Assembly (NCBI GenBank): GCA_021802985.1
Contig: JAJZQW010000013.1
Location: 1-47,968, forward strand
Length of the DNA: 47,968 nucleotides
Reading direction: 5' to 3'
DNA from: Acidobacteriota bacterium
GTDB taxonomy: Bacteria > Acidobacteriota > Holophagae > Holophagales > Holophagaceae
Position numbers and translations under genes: made by a program. Every line of letters starts with the position of its first letter. Position 1 is the stretch's first letter. Below the pieces are notes generated by a model. The model was given only the letters and a program-made list of their open reading frames with translations. It was not told where the DNA came from and ran no database searches. This document shows positions 10,493 to 18,398 of the stretch, one piece after another.

Positions 10493-11383
10493 ATGCCGAA
10501 GGAACCGTCTAGTCCCCCCGACCTCCACGCCGTCGTCGACGCCCTGGCCGAAGCCTCCACGGCCCTCACGGAGATGCCCCTGGGACGGCGCGAATTCCCC
10601 TCGCGCACGGCCCTGGCGGCGCTCGTGGAGGAATTGCGCGCCCTGCTCTTCCCGGGCTACTTTGGCGCGTCCGAACTGAAGGCGGACACCCTCCGCTACC
10701 ACCTGGGCGCCCGCATGGATCGCGTGCTGCATGGCCTGGCCGAGCAGATCCAGCGCGGCCTCATGGCCTCGGATCCCGCCTGCGGCACCTGCACCGACCG
10801 CGCCGTGGCCCTGTCCGGTGCCTTCCTGGCGCGGCTGCCGGAGGTGCGGCGCCTGCTGGCGACCGACATCCAGGCGGGCTTCGAGGGCGACCCGGCGGCC
10901 ACCAGCCCCGACGAGGTGCTCTTCTGCTATCCGGGCCTGCTGGCCATCACCAGCCAGCGGCTGGCCCACGAGCTGCTGAAGCTGGGGGTGCCCCTGCTGC
11001 CCCGCATGATCACCGAGCACGCCCACAGCGTCACGGGCATCGACATCCATCCCGGCGCGCAGATCGGCGAGCGGTTCTTCATCGATCACGGTACCGGCGT
11101 GGTCATCGGCGAAACCTGCGTCATCGGCCGCAACGTGCGGATCTACCAGGGCGTGACCCTGGGCGCCAAGAGCTTCCCCCTCGATGCGGAAGGCCACCCC
11201 GTGAAGGGCATCCCCCGCCATCCCGTGGTGGAGGACGATGTCATCGTCTACTCCAACGCCACCGTCCTGGGCCGCATCACCCTGGGCCAGGGCTCGGCCA
11301 TCGGCGGCAACGTCTGGCTCACCCGCAGCGTTCCGCCCGGCAGCGTCATCACCCAGGCCAACGAGAAGGATGGGATGCCCTGA
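10493..11383 (+). CDS. cysE: Serine O-acetyltransferase (cysteine biosynthesis)
   Basis: A 296-residue enzyme that acetylates L-serine with acetyl-CoA to give O-acetylserine. The first roughly 175 residues are helical and longer than in E. coli CysE, as in the extended EpsC-like group. The C-terminal left-handed beta-helix contains the family motifs ITEHAHSVTGIDIHPGAQIG and IDHGTGVVIGET, with the catalytic histidines, then YQGVTLGAKS and the closing coil GNVWLTRSVPPGS. It follows dnaE by 26 bases and ends one base before the next gene, so it shares that transcript. No cysteine synthase is adjacent. Confidence 0.9.
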   Translation: MPKEPSSPPDLHAVVDALAEASTALTEMPLGRREFPSRTALAALVEELRALLFPGYFGASELKADTLRYHLGARMDRVLHGLAEQIQRGLMASDPACGTCTDRAVALSGAFLARLPEVRRLLATDIQAGFEGDPAATSPDEVLFCYPGLLAITSQRLAHELLKLGVPLLPRMITEHAHSVTGIDIHPGAQIGERFFIDHGTGVVIGETCVIGRNVRIYQGVTLGAKSFPLDAEGHPVKGIPRHPVVEDDVIVYSNATVLGRITLGQGSAIGGNVWLTRSVPPGSVITQANEKDGMP

Positions 11384-11384
11384 C

Positions 11385-11789
11385 ATGATCAAGACCCTCC
11401 TCCGTTTCCTCTTCTCCGCCCTCGGCCTGCTGGTGGCCTCGGCGATCGTGCCAGGCATCGGCCACGGCGCGTTCACGGACCTGCTGGCGGTGGCCGTGAT
11501 CCTGGGCCTGCTGAATGCGACCGTAGGCGCCCTGCTCCGCTTCGTGGCCCTGGTGCCCATGGTCTGTTCCTTCGGCTGCTTCAGCCTCGTCATCAACGGC
11601 CTGGTCTTCTGGCTGGCGGGCACCCTCTCCGTGCGTCTGGGCCTGCAGTTCAGCGTCTCCGGCTTCTGGGCCGGCTTCTTCGGCGCCCTGGTGACCAGCG
11701 TCGTCGCCTCCATCCTGGGCGCCATCTTCATCCCCAAGGAGCGCGAGCGCCCCCAGGGCCCGCCGCCGTCCATCAAGATCATCAACTGA
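11385..11789 (+). CDS. Phage holin family / four-helix small membrane protein
   Basis: A 134-residue protein with four closely spaced transmembrane segments (about 5-22, 28-48, 54-77 and 88-112) and a short basic, proline-rich tail. Size, helix layout and the sequence FRFLFSALGLLVASAIVPGI near the N-terminus match the superfamily IV four-helix holin family (YvlD-like), whose members in free-living bacteria are chromosomal proteins of unknown role. ATG 11385 comes one base after the cysE stop, so it is probably translationally linked to it. A true lytic function is unlikely without phage genes nearby. Confidence 0.8.
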   Translation: MIKTLLRFLFSALGLLVASAIVPGIGHGAFTDLLAVAVILGLLNATVGALLRFVALVPMVCSFGCFSLVINGLVFWLAGTLSVRLGLQFSVSGFWAGFFGALVTSVVASILGAIFIPKERERPQGPPPSIKIIN

Positions 11790-11956
11790 CCGATGGATCT
11801 CCCCGGGGGGGACCCGCATTGCGACCCGTTCGCAGGGCAGATTCCCACTGTTTGGGTGTGCGTCCCGCAGCACCTCCGGGGCCTCGGCTAAGGTAGCCTT
11901 GGCGGAGGCGCCCCGGCACCGGTTCCGGGATGCCGCTCTGCGACCAGGAGGCAGGC

Positions 11957-13432
11957 TTGCGCATCCTCGCACCCTTCATCTGGCTTGGGATGTCCCTCTG
12001 GATGGCCTGCGGGGGCGGCAGCGGAGGCGCCCAATCCCAGACCGCCCTCCCGGCCACGGCCCCGATCCTGTTCACGGCGGGGGACTCGGTCCACGGGGTG
12101 CAGTTGTGGACCAGTGACGGGACTCCCCAGGGCACGCGCCTGGTGAAGCAGATCAATCCGGCAGGATGGGCCTTCCCCAACAGCCTCGCGACGACCTTCA
12201 CCCCCTTCGACGGGAAGGTGTACTTCCCCGCCCAGGATCCTGACCATGGCTACGAGCTCTGGCGCTCAGATGGCACTGCGGCGGGAACCCAGCTGGTGGT
12301 GGACGCCTCTCCGGGACCCTCGTCCGGTGCCCTCCACGACCTGCGCCAGCCCTGCGTCGCAGGCACGAACCTGTATTTCCTGGCCCAGACATCCTCCGAT
12401 TCCTACGGGTACCTCTGGAGGCTAGGGCCGCGACAGGATGCGCCGGTCCGCTTGCTGGACGGCTACCAGGGCGAGTGGTCGGGGGACGCCTCCAGTCCGG
12501 TGCCCTGGAATTCGGAACTGATCTTCCACGGGGGGACCGCCACCCTCGGTGCCGCCGTCTTGCGGACCGACGGGACGCCGAGTGGAACCCAGCTGGCCGC
12601 AACCGGCCTCCTCCCGATGTCGGCCCTCGCGGCCCACGAGGGGCGGGCCCTGTTCCTCGCCACGGGCGATACCGCAGGGGGGCAGGGGTTCGGGCTCTGG
12701 TCCAGCGACCTCGCCACCGGGACCTCCCAACTCCTGATCCCGATGACCGATTGGATCGGCCTCCACTGGGACAACCAGGTCGGCCTCCGCTTCAACGATG
12801 GTTACGCGCTGGTGGAGGTCTGGGAGGGCGCCATGCCCGACCGGTACGGGCTCTGGCGCACGGATGGGACCCCCGAGGGCACCTTCCGGCTCGTGGACTT
12901 GGCGGAACCGACCGGATTCATCGCCCAGGCCTGCGGCTTCCAGGGCCGCACCTGGTTCGCCGCCAACGACGGCCTGCACGGAGTAGATCTCTGGGTCACC
13001 GACGGGACGCCCGGGGGAACTCAGTTGTTCAAGGAATTGACGACGGGAACGGACGGTTCGTTCCCCGGCATGTCCGCAGCTTTCACGCTGCCCACCGGTG
13101 GGTTCTTCGAGTTCAAGGGGCGGCTCTATTTCGGTGGGGGCGGCCCTAACTTGGAGAACCATGTGCTCTGGGTATCTGACGGCACGCCGGATGGGACACG
13201 CCGCCTGATCGGCCTCCCGGACGGGGATGCCCGCGCGCCGAAGCTCCCGGCCGCCTTCTGCGCCGTGGGGGATGCCCTCTACTTCTCGGCCCAGACCCGG
13301 GGCGACGCCCCGTTCACCCGCCAACTCTGGCGGACGGATGGCACGCCGGAAGGCACCCGCCAAGTCACGGCCTTCGACTTCGGGGAGTATTGGAATCCCA
13401 TCTGGACCCTCGTACCCAACCCTCGGCCCTGA
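11957..13432 (+). CDS. ELWxxDGT-repeat lipoprotein
   Basis: A 491-residue surface lipoprotein made of repeated motifs of the ELWxxDGTxxGT type. About eight copies are visible, for example QLWTSDGTPQGT, ELWRSDGTAAGT, GLWRTDGTPEGT, DLWVTDGTPGGT, VLWVSDGTPDGT and QLWRTDGTPEGT; one copy (GLWSSDLATGT) is degenerate. The repeats should build a beta-propeller-like fold. The preferred start is TTG at 11957, because AGGAGG ends five bases upstream and gives a compact signal peptide ending LWMAC (lipobox Cys18); an upstream ATG at 11930 lacks a ribosome site. It is convergent with plsC, six bases away. Ligand and role are unknown. Confidence 0.88.
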   Translation: MRILAPFIWLGMSLWMACGGGSGGAQSQTALPATAPILFTAGDSVHGVQLWTSDGTPQGTRLVKQINPAGWAFPNSLATTFTPFDGKVYFPAQDPDHGYELWRSDGTAAGTQLVVDASPGPSSGALHDLRQPCVAGTNLYFLAQTSSDSYGYLWRLGPRQDAPVRLLDGYQGEWSGDASSPVPWNSELIFHGGTATLGAAVLRTDGTPSGTQLAATGLLPMSALAAHEGRALFLATGDTAGGQGFGLWSSDLATGTSQLLIPMTDWIGLHWDNQVGLRFNDGYALVEVWEGAMPDRYGLWRTDGTPEGTFRLVDLAEPTGFIAQACGFQGRTWFAANDGLHGVDLWVTDGTPGGTQLFKELTTGTDGSFPGMSAAFTLPTGGFFEFKGRLYFGGGGPNLENHVLWVSDGTPDGTRRLIGLPDGDARAPKLPAAFCAVGDALYFSAQTRGDAPFTRQLWRTDGTPEGTRQVTAFDFGEYWNPIWTLVPNPRP

Positions 13433-13438
13433 TCCCGC

Positions 13439-14173
13439 CTAGCCGTCGCTACCCTCCAGCAGCCGTCGAACGGCTGCCTCCGAGGCCAGCCGCAGGGCCT
13501 CGGCGTCGGGGAAGTCGCGGGACTCCAGGGGCGTACCCACGGTCATGCGGTAGGTCCCGCGTTGGACGCGCCAGGTGCCCCGGGGCAGGATCGCCAGGCC
13601 GCCATGGATGGCCAGGGGGACCACCGGGACACCGGCCTCGAAGGCCAGGGCGAAGATGCCTTTCTTGAAGGGCTGCAGGCGGCCATCCGCACTGCGGGTG
13701 CCCTCGGGGAAGGCGGCGAGGCTTTGCCCGGCGCGGATCCGGACGGCGGCGTCCGCGAGGCTGCGCAGGGCGGATTCCCGCCGGTCGCGGTCGATGAAGA
13801 TGAAGTCCGCCAGCCAGATCACCCAGCCCAGGAAGGGCACCCGGGCCAGTTCCTTCTTGGCCACGAAGACCGGGCGGCTGGGCAGGGTGGAGATCAGCAG
13901 CGGCGGATCGAACAGCGAGGTGTGATTGCCGATGAAAACGGCGGGACGGGCGCCGCTGCGAAGCGCCTCCTGCAGGTTCTCCCAGCCCTCCAGCCGGCGC
14001 CGGACGCCGAAGGCCGTCGCCGTGCCCCGGATGTAGCGGGGAGCCACGGCCCAGAACGCCCCAGGCCCGCCCAGGAAAGGGGCCAGCACGAAACAGAGCA
14101 GCACCGCCAGGGCCAGGGCCAGGGCGCCGAGGATCCAGACCAGCAAGGGCCGGAGGAAGGGACGGGGCAACAT
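13439..14173 (-). CDS. plsC: 1-acyl-sn-glycerol-3-phosphate acyltransferase
   Basis: A 244-residue membrane acyltransferase that makes phosphatidic acid from lysophosphatidic acid. One N-terminal helix (about residues 8-32) is followed by the catalytic motif NHTSLFD, the glycerophosphate-binding block FIDRDRRESA, motif III FPEGTRS and motif IV VPVVPLAIHG. All four motifs are intact. It starts three bases after the stop of the cyclophilin gene and is clearly in the same operon. A lysophospholipid acyltransferase of another specificity is possible, but the set of motifs is classic PlsC. Confidence 0.93.
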   Translation of the reverse strand: MLPRPFLRPLLVWILGALALALAVLLCFVLAPFLGGPGAFWAVAPRYIRGTATAFGVRRRLEGWENLQEALRSGARPAVFIGNHTSLFDPPLLISTLPSRPVFVAKKELARVPFLGWVIWLADFIFIDRDRRESALRSLADAAVRIRAGQSLAAFPEGTRSADGRLQPFKKGIFALAFEAGVPVVPLAIHGGLAILPRGTWRVQRGTYRMTVGTPLESRDFPDAEALRLASEAAVRRLLEGSDG

Positions 14174-14176
14174 CTC

Positions 14177-14821
14177 CTACTGCGGCGGCAGCAGGACGGC
14201 ATCCTTGATGCGCACTGGGAACTGCGGCACGCTCGACTGGCCCTTGCGCCACTCGGTCTGCACCTTCTCAATCTTGTCCACCACGTCCATACCGGATACC
14301 ACGTGCCCGAACACGCAGTAGCCGTAGCCTTCCTGGGACAGGTCCCGGTGGTCCAGCGAAGGGTTGTCCACAGTGTTGATGTAGAACTGGGACGAGGCGC
14401 TCTGGGGATTCTCCGTGCGGGCCATGGCAATGGTCCCGCGGGTGTTCTTCAGACCGGCCTGAAAGGTCTGGGGCGCCTCATTGAGGATCGGAGGCCGGGT
14501 GGGCTTCTCAGCCATGGACTCGGTCAGCCCGCCGCCCTGGATCATGAAACCCTGGATGACGCGGTGGAAGATGGTGCCGGTGTAGAAGCCATCCTTCACG
14601 TACTGCAGGAAATTCGCCACGGTGACCGGAGCCACCTCGGGCTCAAGTTCCACCACGATGGCCCCGTAGCTGGTGTCGATCCGCACCCGGGGCTTGGCCT
14701 TGGGAGCAGGCGCGGGCGCCGGGGACGCGGCTGGAGCGGACACCGGTTCGGGGGCCGGGGGCTGCTGGGCGGACAGGGCACCCAGACCAAGGGTGGTGCA
14801 GAGGAGCAGGCTTCGGAACAC
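14177..14821 (-). CDS. Secreted cyclophilin-type peptidyl-prolyl cis-trans isomerase
   Basis: A 214-residue protein with a cleavable signal peptide (MFRSLLLCTTLGLGALSAQ), a proline/alanine-rich linker (about residues 20-45) and a cyclophilin domain. Family motifs are TVANFLQYVKDGFYTGTIFH, RVIQGFMIQGGG and GTIAMARTENPQSASSQFYI, and the proline-binding Arg and Phe are present. The tryptophan that confers cyclosporin sensitivity is not evident, as usual for bacterial enzymes. It probably assists folding of exported proteins in the periplasm. It is divergent from the prepilin peptidase (66 bases between starts) and upstream of plsC. Confidence 0.93.
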   Translation of the reverse strand: MFRSLLLCTTLGLGALSAQQPPAPEPVSAPAASPAPAPAPKAKPRVRIDTSYGAIVVELEPEVAPVTVANFLQYVKDGFYTGTIFHRVIQGFMIQGGGLTESMAEKPTRPPILNEAPQTFQAGLKNTRGTIAMARTENPQSASSQFYINTVDNPSLDHRDLSQEGYGYCVFGHVVSGMDVVDKIEKVQTEWRKGQSSVPQFPVRIKDAVLLPPQ

Positions 14822-14887
14822 GGGGCCTCCAGGGCGTCATCTCCATTCTGCCGCGAAGCGCCGGGAAGCTCCCGGTATTGTGGTTCC

Positions 14888-15808
14888 ATGCCCTTCCTGG
14901 ACCTCCCCCCCTGGATCCTCACCCTGTTCCTGGCCCCCTTCGGGCTGGTCATCGGGTCCTTCTGCAATGTGCTGATCCACCGCCTGCCCCAGGAGGATCC
15001 GGCCGAACGCAACATCGTCACCAAGGCCAGCCACTGCCCTGCCTGCCAGGCGAAGATCAAGCCCTGGCACAACGTGCCCCTGTTCGGCTGGCTCTGGCTG
15101 CGGGGGAAGTGCGCCGCCTGCGGCTGGCGGATCCCCTTCCGCTATCCCCTGGTGGAGTTGCTGGGCGGCGTGATCCTGGGGGGCGCCCACTGGATTCTGC
15201 CCTTCGGCACCCTCATCTGGCTGAAGGGTGTGCTCTGCGCCTTCGCCCTGCTGGTGCTCTTCTTCACGGACTTCACCGAATTCATCCTGCCGGACGTCCT
15301 CCAGTTCCCACTGATGGTCCTGGGTGTCCTCTTCACCCTGCCCCAGGTCTTCCTGGCGGATCACTCCGGGGTGGTCATGGGCCCCCACGGCCTCACGGAC
15401 CTGCTCTCGGTGAGCCTCTGGCACAACGGCCTGCAGCCCGCCCCGGCCTGGCATGCCTTCGGCGAAGCCCTCACCTGGCAGTCCAGCCTGCTCGGCCTGA
15501 TCCTCGGCTACGGCGGCCCCGCCCTGCTGAACGTCACCTACAAGGCGATCCGCAAGACCGACGGCCTGGGCATGGGCGACTTCAAGATGCTGGCCTGGCT
15601 TGGCGCCTTCTGGGGCTGGGGCCCCATGCTGGGGATCCTCTTCCTGGGCGCGGCCCTGGGCGTGGCCGTGGGCCTGCCTCTCATGCTGATCCGCCGCTCC
15701 GGCGCCCAGACCATGCTCCCCTTCGGCTGCTTCCTGGCCCTGGCCACACCGGTGGTCGTGTTCTTCGGGAAGGCGCTCTGGCTGGGCTACCTGGGGTGGG
15801 TGGGGTAG
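14888..15808 (+). CDS. pilD: Type IV prepilin peptidase / N-methyltransferase
   Basis: A 306-residue membrane aspartate protease that cleaves and N-methylates type IV pilin or type II secretion pseudopilin precursors. The N-terminal methyltransferase part contains GSFCNVLIHRLP and two CxxC pairs (CPAC and CAAC) for zinc. The peptidase active-site aspartates are D128 in TDFTEFILPD and D231 in GLGMGDFK, the latter matching the GxGD signature. About eight transmembrane segments are visible. No pilin or secretion genes are adjacent, so the substrates lie elsewhere. It is convergent with greB. Confidence 0.95.
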   Translation: MPFLDLPPWILTLFLAPFGLVIGSFCNVLIHRLPQEDPAERNIVTKASHCPACQAKIKPWHNVPLFGWLWLRGKCAACGWRIPFRYPLVELLGGVILGGAHWILPFGTLIWLKGVLCAFALLVLFFTDFTEFILPDVLQFPLMVLGVLFTLPQVFLADHSGVVMGPHGLTDLLSVSLWHNGLQPAPAWHAFGEALTWQSSLLGLILGYGGPALLNVTYKAIRKTDGLGMGDFKMLAWLGAFWGWGPMLGILFLGAALGVAVGLPLMLIRRSGAQTMLPFGCFLALATPVVVFFGKALWLGYLGWVG

Positions 15809-15820
15809 CCGTGATCCCCC

Positions 15821-16327
15821 TCATCCGGCTGGACCGCGTTGGATGCCGATGATCTCCAGCCGGGCCGCTCCGGCCGGACGGCGCCACACCACGTCCTCGC
15901 CCAGCTCCGCGTTCAGCAGCGCCTCGGCCAGTGGCGAGACCCAGCTGATCTTGCCCGGGGTGCCATCGGCCTCGTCCTCTCCGACGATGCGGTAGGCCTC
16001 GACCCGGCCCTCCTCGTCGCGGACCTCGACCGTGGCCCCGAAGTGGACCCGGTCCACGGACTTGCCGTCCGGATCCACCAGCACGGCCCGCTTCAGCCGC
16101 GTTTCGTAGTACCGCAGATCCCGCTGGATCAGGGCAAGCTCCTGCGGGTTCGCGAGCTTCCCCTGCTCGACCTGGTGGTCCCGCGCCTCCTCGAGCCCGG
16201 CAACGAGAGCCTGCAACTGCCGGAGTCCGGCCGGTGTCACGTAGTTGGGGTGGGGGCTCTGCGGCCGCTCGGACACCTCCTCGGGGCGCCCCGCATCATC
16301 CGGATCCTTGACGAAGGCTCGATTCAC
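15821..16327 (-). CDS. greB: GreA/GreB-family transcript cleavage factor
   Basis: A 168-residue factor that rescues backtracked RNA polymerase. The N-terminal MNRAFVKDPDDAG block and YVTPAGLRQLQ are typical of GreB-type proteins. The coiled coil is shorter in its central part than in classical GreA, and the tip acidic pair is not clear. The C-terminal FKBP-like domain contains VHFGATVEV, AYRIVGEDEAD and SPLAEALLNAELGEDV, all characteristic. The start is GTG at 16327 with GGGAG nine bases upstream. A nucleoside diphosphate kinase regulator (Rnk-like) identity is less likely given the N-terminal motif. Confidence 0.85.
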   Translation of the reverse strand: MNRAFVKDPDDAGRPEEVSERPQSPHPNYVTPAGLRQLQALVAGLEEARDHQVEQGKLANPQELALIQRDLRYYETRLKRAVLVDPDGKSVDRVHFGATVEVRDEEGRVEAYRIVGEDEADGTPGKISWVSPLAEALLNAELGEDVVWRRPAGAARLEIIGIQRGPAG

Positions 16328-16352
16328 GGTGTCTGCTCCCGGCGCGGCCGCA

Positions 16353-16757
16353 CTACGCTTCCTGGCTCAGCTCCATCAGCACCCCGCCCGTCTCCGCCGG
16401 GTGGACGAAGGCCACGCGGCAGCCATGGGCGCCTGGCCGGGGCTTCGCGTCGATCATGCGCACGCCCTGGGCCACGAGGTGGGCCACCATGGCGTCGATG
16501 TCGTCCACCTCGAAGCAGACGTGGTGGATGCCGGGGCCGCGCTTGGCCAGGAACCTGCCGATGGGGCCTTCGGGATCGGTGCTCTCCAGGAATTCCAGGC
16601 TGCTCTCACCCACGGGGAAGAAGGCGGTCTTCACCTTCTGCTCCGGCACCATCTCCAGGTGCTCCGGCGCCATCCCGAAGAGCCGCGCCATGCGTGCCAT
16701 GGCCTCGTCCAGGCCCGGCGCCGCGATGCCCAGGTGGTTGATGCGCAGCAGCTGCAT
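16353..16757 (-). CDS. mce: Methylmalonyl-CoA epimerase
   Basis: A 134-residue vicinal-oxygen-chelate enzyme that interconverts (2R)- and (2S)-methylmalonyl-CoA in propionate metabolism. Two beta-alpha-beta-beta-beta modules are visible. Metal ligands appear in INHLGIAAP (His8), GIHHVCFEV (His) and LMELSQ (Glu near the C-terminus), and the loop GGVLMEL is typical. The start at 16757 is chosen because GGAGG lies four bases upstream; an in-frame ATG at 16787 has no ribosome site. No mutase gene is nearby in this window. Confidence 0.92.
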   Translation of the reverse strand: MQLLRINHLGIAAPGLDEAMARMARLFGMAPEHLEMVPEQKVKTAFFPVGESSLEFLESTDPEGPIGRFLAKRGPGIHHVCFEVDDIDAMVAHLVAQGVRMIDAKPRPGAHGCRVAFVHPAETGGVLMELSQEA

Positions 16758-16802
16758 GGAGCCTCCGAAGGGCCCATTGTCGGGCATGCGGCAAGAGAGA
16801 TG

Positions 16803-18011
16803 CTAGATGGTGGTGTGCTTCCCGGAACTCCGGGGGAAGATCTCCTTGGCGCAGTCGGGACAGATGCCATGGGTGAACTCGGCATCCGTGTGCTCATTCA
16901 GGTAGGCCTCGATCTGGTTCCAGTAGCCCTTGTCGTCCCGGATCTTCTTGCAGTGGCTACAGATGGGCAGCATGCCTCCGAGCGTCTTCACTTCGGCGAG
17001 CACGCGCTCCATCTCCATGCGGGCCGCCTGCTGCCGCAGCCAGGTGCGGCGGATGAGCACGAAGCCCACCAGGGTGAGCCCCCCGATCAGCCCCACCTCC
17101 AGGCTCTCCTGGGCCACCTCCCACCACCAGCCCGTCAGGTAGTCCCGGTCGGCCACCCCCACCAGGAGGTAGAAGGGCAGGCCCACGACCCGACGGATGG
17201 CGAAGGTGCGCCGCACCTGATCGAAGGGCGTCCGGGCCCGGTAGAGTCCGACAGTCCGACCGGAACGCACAAAGTCCCGGAACTCCTGGGAAACGAGCCT
17301 CTGCCCCACGGCGGTGCCGGCGCTCCCGGCCTCGGGAAACCGGGCGATCAGCCCCAGATCCAGATCGCGCAGGGCCACCGAGCCATGCGGTCCAACATCC
17401 AGCGAGGCGAAGGCCTGCTGGAACTGGTCCAGCGAGATCACGGCCTGGACCATGCCGGCAAACCGGTGGTCCGGTCCCTCCAGTCGCCGGGCCACGATGA
17501 TCACCCAGGTCCCGGTGAGCCGCCCCAGCAGGGGTTTCGAGATCACCAGCCCCGCACCCGGGTCATCCCGGAGCCGGATGAAGTGCTCGCGGTCCGCGAC
17601 GCTCACCGAAAGCCCCGCACCCTTCCCGCTGCCATGGTCGATCCTGCCCTCGGCATCGGTGGTGCGGAGGGCCAGCAGGCCCGGGACGCGCGCGTGCTGC
17701 CGCCGGAGGAACCCATCCAGATCACCGGGCCGGCTGCGGCGATCCCTGGTCGTACGCGCCACTTCGTCCTTCACCGCCCATAGGGCGAGATCGGCCTTGC
17801 CGATGGTATCGCCCACATAGTGGTCAAGCACCTGAACGAGGTTCTGGGCCGCGATGACGGCGCGTTCCCGGTGGTTGTGGAAGCTCCGACGAAGGGAAAC
17901 CCCCGCCATCATGAGCAGACAGAGGTTCAAGAGGGCAATGCCGATGCCCAGCCGCATCAGGAAGGACCTGGAGGCGGGTTTCGAGGGGAGTGGAGCCTGG
18001 GCAGTGTTCAC
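16803..18011 (-). CDS. Membrane sensor with extracytoplasmic Cache-like domain and a four-cysteine C-terminal module
   Basis: A 402-residue protein with a helix at about 18-40, a long periplasmic region (about 42-305) resembling a double Cache ligand-binding domain (strands ending DREHFIRLRDDP and GTWVIIVARRL are typical), and a second helix near 310-332. A short coiled coil leads into a compact tail, C351-x2-C354 (LPICSHCKKIRDDKGYW), then QIEAYLNEH and C384-x2-C387 (HGICPDCAKE). This tail is a recurrent ending of bacterial sensors and response regulators and could bind zinc or another metal. There is no kinase, HAMP, GGDEF or methyl-accepting domain, so the output mechanism is unknown. Confidence 0.85.
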   Translation of the reverse strand: MNTAQAPLPSKPASRSFLMRLGIGIALLNLCLLMMAGVSLRRSFHNHRERAVIAAQNLVQVLDHYVGDTIGKADLALWAVKDEVARTTRDRRSRPGDLDGFLRRQHARVPGLLALRTTDAEGRIDHGSGKGAGLSVSVADREHFIRLRDDPGAGLVISKPLLGRLTGTWVIIVARRLEGPDHRFAGMVQAVISLDQFQQAFASLDVGPHGSVALRDLDLGLIARFPEAGSAGTAVGQRLVSQEFRDFVRSGRTVGLYRARTPFDQVRRTFAIRRVVGLPFYLLVGVADRDYLTGWWWEVAQESLEVGLIGGLTLVGFVLIRRTWLRQQAARMEMERVLAEVKTLGGMLPICSHCKKIRDDKGYWNQIEAYLNEHTDAEFTHGICPDCAKEIFPRSSGKHTTI

Positions 18012-18076
18012 GGCTTCCTGGAGGGGAGATGGATCACGAAGATCCTAACAACATCTCCCTGCATCCACGGGCTACC

Positions 18077-18319
18077 TCAGTGCTGGCAGGCCGACGCGCT
18101 GCCCAGGCGCACCTGGCCGTCGGCGAGATCGATCTTGCCCTTGCGGGCCAGGAAACCCAGCACGCCCTCGAGGTCGAAGGTATCGCCGGCGCAGTTGCAG
18201 AAGGTGGCCTCGGATCCGTAGGCACCCACCGCATCAGCACGGAGCTGCTCCAGGCTGCAGGCCCCGCCGCGCGCCACCACCAGCCTCAACAGGTCGTGGC
18301 CATAGAGGGGTTCGGACAT
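18077..18319 (-). CDS. YecH-family putative metal-binding protein
   Basis: An 80-residue protein matching the YecH/DUF2492 family. It has the N-terminal LYGHDLL block (H8), then FCNC (C41, C43), FLARKGKI, and a Cys-x-His C-terminus (C78, H80). The conserved His and Cys are the presumed metal ligands. The ATG at 18319 is preferred because GGGAG lies about six bases upstream and because the family begins here; an in-frame start further upstream would read through a palindrome. The upstream DNA contains a perfect hairpin and a candidate Crp/Fnr-type site. Function of the family is not established. Confidence 0.85.
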   Translation of the reverse strand: MSEPLYGHDLLRLVVARGGACSLEQLRADAVGAYGSEATFCNCAGDTFDLEGVLGFLARKGKIDLADGQVRLGSASACQH

Positions 18320-18331
18320 GGCGGTCTCCCA

Positions 18332-18353
18332 TTCAGGAGTCAAAACTCCTGAA
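18332..18353 (-). promoter_or_regulatory. Perfect 9-bp palindrome just upstream of the YecH-family gene
   Basis: TTCAGGAGT, CAAA loop, ACTCCTGAA on the plus strand, ending 13 bases before the start codon. It could be a 5' UTR hairpin that hides an AGGAG-like ribosome site or a repressor operator just after a TAGAAT -10-like element (minus strand, 18362-18357). Confidence 0.5.
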
Positions 18354-18373
18354 CCCATTCTAGGCCCCGCCCC

Positions 18374-18389
18374 CGTGATCGGGGTCACG
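18374..18389 (-). promoter_or_regulatory. Candidate Crp/Fnr-family binding site
   Basis: CGTGA, six bases, TCACG: a symmetric GTGA-N6-TCAC motif 55-70 bases upstream of the YecH-family start, in the gap after holB. The half-sites match the Crp-type consensus; the regulator and function are inferred only. Confidence 0.35.
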
Positions 18390-18398
18390 ACAACCGGT

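Noticed and set aside
11385..11789. Phage holin suggesting a prophage
   Set aside because: The family also occurs widely as chromosomal YvlD-like proteins, and no phage genes surround it.
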